NCBI GenBank assembly: GCA_013152475.1
Contig: JAADGH010000239.1
Span: forward strand, 1 to 64,000
Source of the DNA: Planctomycetota bacterium
GTDB taxonomy: Bacteria > Planctomycetota > Brocadiia > JAADGH01
Direction of reading: 5' to 3'
Length of the DNA: 64,000 nt
In this document: piece by piece, positions 60,567 to 64,000 of the stretch
Layout: every line of letters begins with the position of its first letter
Numbering within the stretch: position 1 is the stretch's first letter
Notes under the pieces: model-generated
Database searches by the model: none
Told to the model about the DNA's origin: nothing
Seen by the model: the letters and a program-made list of their open reading frames with translations, nothing else
Made by a program: the position numbers and the translations under genes

Positions 60567-61586
60567 TCAGTCTGGTAAAGCGCCGAGCGCCTCCTCCTGC
60601 TCGCAGATCCACCGCAGAGGCACGACAATGTCCTTGAAAAAATAGGCCCCCTTTTCCTCATCCGGAACCTTGGCCATGCCCGCTGCGCGGCAGTGAATCC
60701 ACCGCGCCCGAAGGAACAGCGGGAGCAGCGCCATCTCCTCGGCCCTGAGGGGCAGCGTCTTGTGGTATGTGGAGACGAATAACCGGATCCGCTCCTCGTT
60801 GTATGTCACGGCAGCGGTCAGCGATGCAATGTCCCCGCCATCGACATCCGTGGTCCGTTCCGCGCCATAGAAGATGACGCCATCCGCCAGATCGCGTACT
60901 CGTGGCTGACGGCTGGCCCAGTCCAGATCGAAAATTCCTGCCACGGCATCGCCGCGAAAGAGCATATTCGCAGGATGGTAATCGCCGTGGATGACGTATC
61001 GCGGCAGGGAGGCGTATCGCTTGTCCGACAGATCCTTAGCCACTCTGGCCACCTGCTGCCGCACGACTTCGAGGTCGCCCTTGTGCCCCGCCGGCACACG
61101 ACTCTCGATCCCCGCGAGGGCGGCTCGAATCAGGAACGGGCTGTCGTATCGAGGCCAGGCCTTCGACGCCGTGGTCTTGAAGTCCATCCCCGCCAGGTGA
61201 AAGAGCGCCAGCTCCCGGGCCGCGTTCTTGATCTGATCGAGATTGGTCCGATCGTGGGGGCGCCCCTCGATGAATCGGTGCACCTCAAAGATACCCTTCC
61301 CGGTCTGGACCCACGACCGTCCCTCCTTGGTCTCCAGCGGGAGCGGGCCTGGGATGCACTTCCTGGCGAGGTGGCGCATCAGGTCATGGTCGAAGATGAT
61401 CTGGTCGGCGGTGCAGTACTTCGGATTGCGCCGCCGGAGGAACATACGCCCGCGCCCGGTCTCGATAACGCTGTTCAGGTTCGCTGTGCCCCCGCCGGGA
61501 AGCTGCACATCCGAGATCTCCCCAAGGTCGTAGTTCGACAGGACTTCTCCGATGTCTTCGGTTGTAATGTCACAGTTGCCTGCCAC
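60567..61586 (-). CDS. APH-fold small-molecule kinase (homoserine/choline/hexosamine kinase-like)
   Basis: This is 339 residues. GGGTANLNSVIETGRGRMFL (the glycine-rich region), the Brenner motif YVIHGDYHPANMLF and the metal Asp of GIFDLDWASRQ are intact, so it should phosphorylate a small hydroxyl compound. It has the same layout as the upstream kinase 61595, though with low identity. Paired with two glycosyltransferases, an amino-sugar, sugar or lipid-precursor substrate is plausible. No substrate-specific residues can be read. Confidence 0.85.
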   Translation of the reverse strand: MAGNCDITTEDIGEVLSNYDLGEISDVQLPGGGTANLNSVIETGRGRMFLRRRNPKYCTADQIIFDHDLMRHLARKCIPGPLPLETKEGRSWVQTGKGIFEVHRFIEGRPHDRTNLDQIKNAARELALFHLAGMDFKTTASKAWPRYDSPFLIRAALAGIESRVPAGHKGDLEVVRQQVARVAKDLSDKRYASLPRYVIHGDYHPANMLFRGDAVAGIFDLDWASRQPRVRDLADGVIFYGAERTTDVDGGDIASLTAAVTYNEERIRLFVSTYHKTLPLRAEEMALLPLFLRARWIHCRAAGMAKVPDEEKGAYFFKDIVVPLRWICEQEEALGALPD

Positions 61587-61594
61587 GATGGACC

Positions 61595-62560
61595 TTACAA
61601 AAACCGCCGAACAAGGCTGTTAATCTGCCGTTTGTAGTGCGCGCCCCCGTCCGGGTTGCCGCCACGCGCGGCGCGGATGAAGGGATACTTGATAATCTCG
61701 ATGATGATGTACATTGCCCGCCGCACAAGGGCTGCGTCCGACTTGTCACGCTTTTTTCCGTAGCCCTCGAAGAATTTTTCGGTGGACAGGTCGTACGTAT
61801 CGAGCACGGCAAATTCGAACTCCGGCGGCGCCCACACCGCGCGATCGATGTCGAGTATCCCCGTGATCCGGCCCGCCTCATCGAGAAGGATATTCTGGTG
61901 CCAGAGATCCATGTGAAGCAGGCTTGGGCGGTCGGGCCGATCCACCGCATCCATGTTTCGCTCGATGGCGCGCTTCAGGTCATCCGCTTCGCGCTTTAAG
62001 TAACTTCCGACCCGAACATTGTCTGCCAGGATTCGGTCCATCATATCATTGAACGCCGTGGGCCAATCAGCGCTTCCCTCCATGACGTTGTTCGGCCAGA
62101 CATAGCCGAAGCGCTCCCCTTGGATGTCGTGCAGCTCGCGCACAAACTCCCCCAGTTTCCGAACGATCCCTTGCTGCTGCCGACCACTGAGGGTATGCCA
62201 CACCTCCCCCATTGTCCGGCCCGGCATCGCCGACATGATGATGCAGTCCGTGCCGATGACTTCATGGCTGTCATCGTAGCACAGAACATCGGGAAGGGGC
62301 ACGCTCGTACGCTCGCGGACAAGCGGGTGGAGAAACGCCTCGACCTTCATCATGCCCTTCTCGTAATACAGAAGGCCATCGTCCTGCGGAGGAGCGACGC
62401 GCAGAACCATGTCCCGGCCATCCGTTTCGATCCAGAACGATGTGTTAAAATGACCTGTCGGAATCGGTGAAACAGATCGCACCTTCACACCACCCGGAAA
62501 GCACTTTTCCAGGACTGCCGGGATGCTCTGCCGCAGTGTCCTCGTCTCAACTCGACTCAC
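61595..62560 (-). CDS. APH-fold small-molecule kinase
   Basis: This is 321 residues. TGHFNTSFWIETDGRDMVL, the catalytic loop LLHMDLWHQNILL and GILDIDRAVWAPPEFEFAVL form a complete APH kinase site, with Trp and Gln in the loop as in fructosamine- and hydroxylysine-kinase relatives. It is the second kinase in the operon, with eight bases between the two. It overlaps the hotdog gene by 14 bases. The substrate is unknown. Confidence 0.85.
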   Translation of the reverse strand: MSRVETRTLRQSIPAVLEKCFPGGVKVRSVSPIPTGHFNTSFWIETDGRDMVLRVAPPQDDGLLYYEKGMMKVEAFLHPLVRERTSVPLPDVLCYDDSHEVIGTDCIIMSAMPGRTMGEVWHTLSGRQQQGIVRKLGEFVRELHDIQGERFGYVWPNNVMEGSADWPTAFNDMMDRILADNVRVGSYLKREADDLKRAIERNMDAVDRPDRPSLLHMDLWHQNILLDEAGRITGILDIDRAVWAPPEFEFAVLDTYDLSTEKFFEGYGKKRDKSDAALVRRAMYIIIEIIKYPFIRAARGGNPDGGAHYKRQINSLVRRFL

Positions 62561-63032
62561 GGCCCGGTCCTTTCAGAATGCTCTCCTGGCCTTTGGGATA
62601 GGATAGATATTCGTCCACCTCGCGGCTGGCCTTGGCCGACATGGGCATATATTTCCCCCGCGCGCGGGCATACACAGTGCCCTGCTCGTCGACCAGTTCG
62701 CCCTCGGTTTCCCATACGCGCCCACGATCGCGCTTCAGCCGACCCGTGACCGCAACCGATATGCCGACGGGGACCGGCTCCATGAACCGAACCGAGAGGT
62801 CGGCACACAAACAAAACCGATGCTTGACGAGCGTCGCCGCCCAGCCCATGGTTTCGTCAAGGAGCGCCGAGATGATGCCGCCGTGCACCACGCCGCGGAA
62901 GCCCATCACTCCTTCGTCGAGATAGGCCGTGACTCGAACCATCCCCTCGTCGGCGACGAAACGCAGATTCATGCCTCTGGGGTTCTCGGGGCCGCAAATG
63001 AAGCACTTGGCGTAGTTTGGGAGAACGTGCAC
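62547..63032 (-). CDS. PaaI/hotdog-fold thioesterase-like protein
   Basis: This is 161 residues. The hotdog core includes VMGFRGVVHGGIISALLDET (catalytic region) and VRFMEPVPVGISVAVTGRLK. The N-terminal CFICGPENPRGMNLRF segment is typical of the PaaI-like acyl-CoA thioesterase group. The GTG start at 63032 fits the promoter at 63069, whose start point would lie just upstream; a longer frame begins inside that promoter. It opens the operon of two kinases, two glycosyltransferases and the YycJ-like hydrolase. Confidence 0.82.
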   Translation of the reverse strand: MHVLPNYAKCFICGPENPRGMNLRFVADEGMVRVTAYLDEGVMGFRGVVHGGIISALLDETMGWAATLVKHRFCLCADLSVRFMEPVPVGISVAVTGRLKRDRGRVWETEGELVDEQGTVYARARGKYMPMSAKASREVDEYLSYPKGQESILKGPGRESS

Positions 63033-63068
63033 CGGCTCTCTTTCTGCGCAAGCTGTGAAACAACCGTC

Positions 63069-63097
63069 ATTATAGTTCCGGCCAGCGGGAAATGCAA
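63069..63097 (-). promoter_or_regulatory. Promoter of the thioesterase-kinase-glycosyltransferase operon
   Basis: Minus strand: TTGCAT, 17 bases, TATAAT. The leader to the GTG at 63032 is about 30 bases. This decides the start of that gene. Confidence 0.6.
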
Positions 63098-63230
63098 GGC
63101 GCAATCGGCGATGCGTTGCTCACGCCGTCCACTGCCATTGTGGCAGGGGAAGTCCCCGGCGCCATACACGGTACGTATCATAACATTTGATTCGAGCTGA
63201 GGTTACAATGATCACACGTCTGTCATGATT

Positions 63231-63246
63231 TGGCACGATCTTTGCT
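63231..63246 (+). promoter_or_regulatory. Sigma-54-type promoter (-24/-12)
   Basis: TGGCACG, four bases, TTGCT. The GG (63232-63233) and GC (63244-63245) are separated by exactly ten bases, the strict RpoN spacing. Transcription would begin about 63256-63258, some 30 bases before the ATG at 63289. No activator binding repeat was recognised upstream. Confidence 0.75.
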
Positions 63247-63288
63247 CAGTCCATTATTGAAAGGGGGTTGGATGGAGGAATGGCAGCG

Positions 63289-63696
63289 ATGAAACCGCCC
63301 ATACTTATCGTCGTCGAGCAAAACGGCAGTCTGGCGGATGAAACACTCCGTCTCGTGCGGGCGCAGGGCCTATCGGTGCGTATCACCCAGCACCTCCAGG
63401 AGGCCTGCGAGCTGCTTTCACAACGCCTTGATATCGTGCTCCTGACCGCCCCCGCCGCAGCGGCAGCCGTCCGAAGCGCCTTATTCCAGCTCAAGCAGCC
63501 CCACCCCGGCATTCTGGTTGTGGTAAGTGAAAGAAATTCAAAGGAGGCCCTGCTGGAGCTGTTGGAGGCGGGCGCGTTCTCATTCATGCGCCAGCCACGC
63601 ACGGCGACCTCCATCCTGAAAGAGCTGCACCGCATACGGAGACTGCTGAAGACGTGGGCCGCCCCAACCAGATACCCCCTCCGAAAGGCAGGGTGA
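63289..63696 (+). CDS. Receiver-like protein lacking the phosphoacceptor Asp
   Basis: This is 135 residues from MKPPILIVVEQNGSLADETL. The alternating strand-helix pattern is that of a CheY-like receiver. The position of the phosphorylated Asp (strand 3, normally DxVLLD) reads LDIVLLTAP, with Thr in its place. The N-terminal acidic pair is only partly kept (VEQ) and the late Lys is not evident. It is thus a pseudo-receiver, probably working by protein contact. GGAGGA precedes the ATG by nine bases, and a sigma-54 promoter lies upstream. Confidence 0.72.
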   Translation: MKPPILIVVEQNGSLADETLRLVRAQGLSVRITQHLQEACELLSQRLDIVLLTAPAAAAAVRSALFQLKQPHPGILVVVSERNSKEALLELLEAGAFSFMRQPRTATSILKELHRIRRLLKTWAAPTRYPLRKAG

Positions 63697-63713
63697 CCAT
63701 GCGGTCACCTTTC
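63692..63713 (+). terminator. Terminator hairpin at the end of the pseudo-receiver gene
   Basis: GGTGACC pairs with GGTCACC (seven pairs, loop ATGC). It overlaps the stop codon and is followed by TTTC. The T-tract is short, so termination may be partial. Confidence 0.5.
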
Positions 63714-63820
63714 AATCTGCACAGGCTTCCATTCTACCCCATGCAGACAACAACATAACTTTCCCCAGAATGTGGAAAGTCCTGCCAGATTTGCGAAAGA
63801 CAGAAGAAGACGGATTTTGA

Positions 63821-63849
63821 TTGATCCACAAAATAATGCAGATTATAAT
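63821..63849 (+). promoter_or_regulatory. Promoter of ispG
   Basis: TTGATC, 17 bases, TATAAT. The leader to ATG 63906 is about 50 bases. Confidence 0.65.
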
Positions 63850-63905
63850 CAGCCCAATAAGCGGGAGCGGATATGGATTCATAATCTCTTGAACAAGACA
63901 GGGTT

Positions 63906-64000
63906 ATGATTCGGCGAAGAAAAACACGGCCGGTTTGGATCGGGAAAGTCGAGGTCGGCGGCAGGGCGCCGATAACGGTACAGTCGATGACGAACACCGA
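63906..64000 (+). CDS. ispG: 4-hydroxy-3-methylbut-2-enyl diphosphate synthase IspG (N-terminus only, cut by the window end)
   Basis: The 31 visible residues run [17 protein letters not shown] to [11 protein letters not shown], the unmistakable start of IspG/GcpE. It converts methylerythritol cyclodiphosphate to HMBPP with a [4Fe-4S] cluster in the MEP isoprenoid pathway. The cluster-binding Cys residues lie in the missing C-terminal part. The gene continues past the window. Confidence 0.88.
   Translation, partial: MIRRRKTRPVWIGKVEVGGRAPITVQSMTNT

Overview
The window is about 60% GC and carries 58 supported protein-coding loci (including two remnants, one frameshifted gene and one gene cut by the window end) plus one tRNA gene. 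There is no rRNA, CRISPR array, insertion sequence or phage gene. The content suggests an uncultured free-living Gram-negative-type bacterium of the Planctomycetes/PVC or Hydrogenedentes-like kind. It combines a Hanks-type kinase with a C-terminal beta-helix, an FHA-GAF-HD-GYP protein, DUF11 and DUF1080 domains, sulfatase-fold enzymes, Gfo/Idh/MocA dehydrogenases, TIM-barrel sugar isomerases, several lipoproteins, PilT/PilU and a sigma-54-type promoter. The phylum is an inference from gene families only; no marker phylogeny was possible.

Layout. 0.1-5 kb: a small membrane protein, two tandem paralogous lipoproteins (the second with four DUF11 repeats) and an FHA-GAF-HD-GYP protein translationally coupled to a Ser/Thr kinase with a beta-helix ectodomain (to 7.7 kb). 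7.7-18 kb: carbohydrate-linked genes, namely a Gfo/Idh/MocA-DUF1080 fusion, two sulfatase-fold enzymes with Thr instead of the formylglycine Cys, an ankyrin lipoprotein, a metallo-beta-lactamase-fold protein, a 947-residue exported beta-helix protein and a zinc-type dehydrogenase. 18.5-31.4 kb: a creatininase-family protein, a HEAT protein, an amidohydrolase, a DUF4139 protein and an operon of large exported glycan-related proteins. 31.6-40.5 kb: the selenium locus. 41-45.8 kb: pilT, pilU, a GSAM-like aminotransferase and a 57-residue protein with a near-consensus promoter. 46-57 kb: two sugar or acid catabolic cassettes around a block of exported and membrane proteins of unknown role. 57.8-63 kb: an operon with two APH-fold kinases, two glycosyltransferases, a hotdog thioesterase and a YycJ-like hydrolase. 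The right end holds a pseudo-receiver gene behind a GG-N10-GC sigma-54 promoter and the start of ispG.

The most notable region is a complete selenocysteine system. selA, selB and selC (tRNA-Sec) run rightward. Divergently, a 2-hydroxyacyl-CoA-dehydratase-like (double-cubane type) protein, its activating ATPase, YedF and SelD form a tightly coupled operon. Directly downstream of selD is a selenoprotein that a standard gene caller would split in two: an exported iodothyronine-deiodinase-like protein with an in-frame UGA at codon 79 in the context FGSYT-U-PPFR, followed by a bacterial SECIS-like hairpin. The locus therefore makes the selenium donor, charges the tRNA, supplies the elongation factor and encodes a client protein.

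Start codons were chosen from Shine-Dalgarno spacing, four-base overlaps (ATGA, GTGA, TTGA) and promoter positions. Many starts are therefore shorter than the longest open frame, and several are GTG or TTG.
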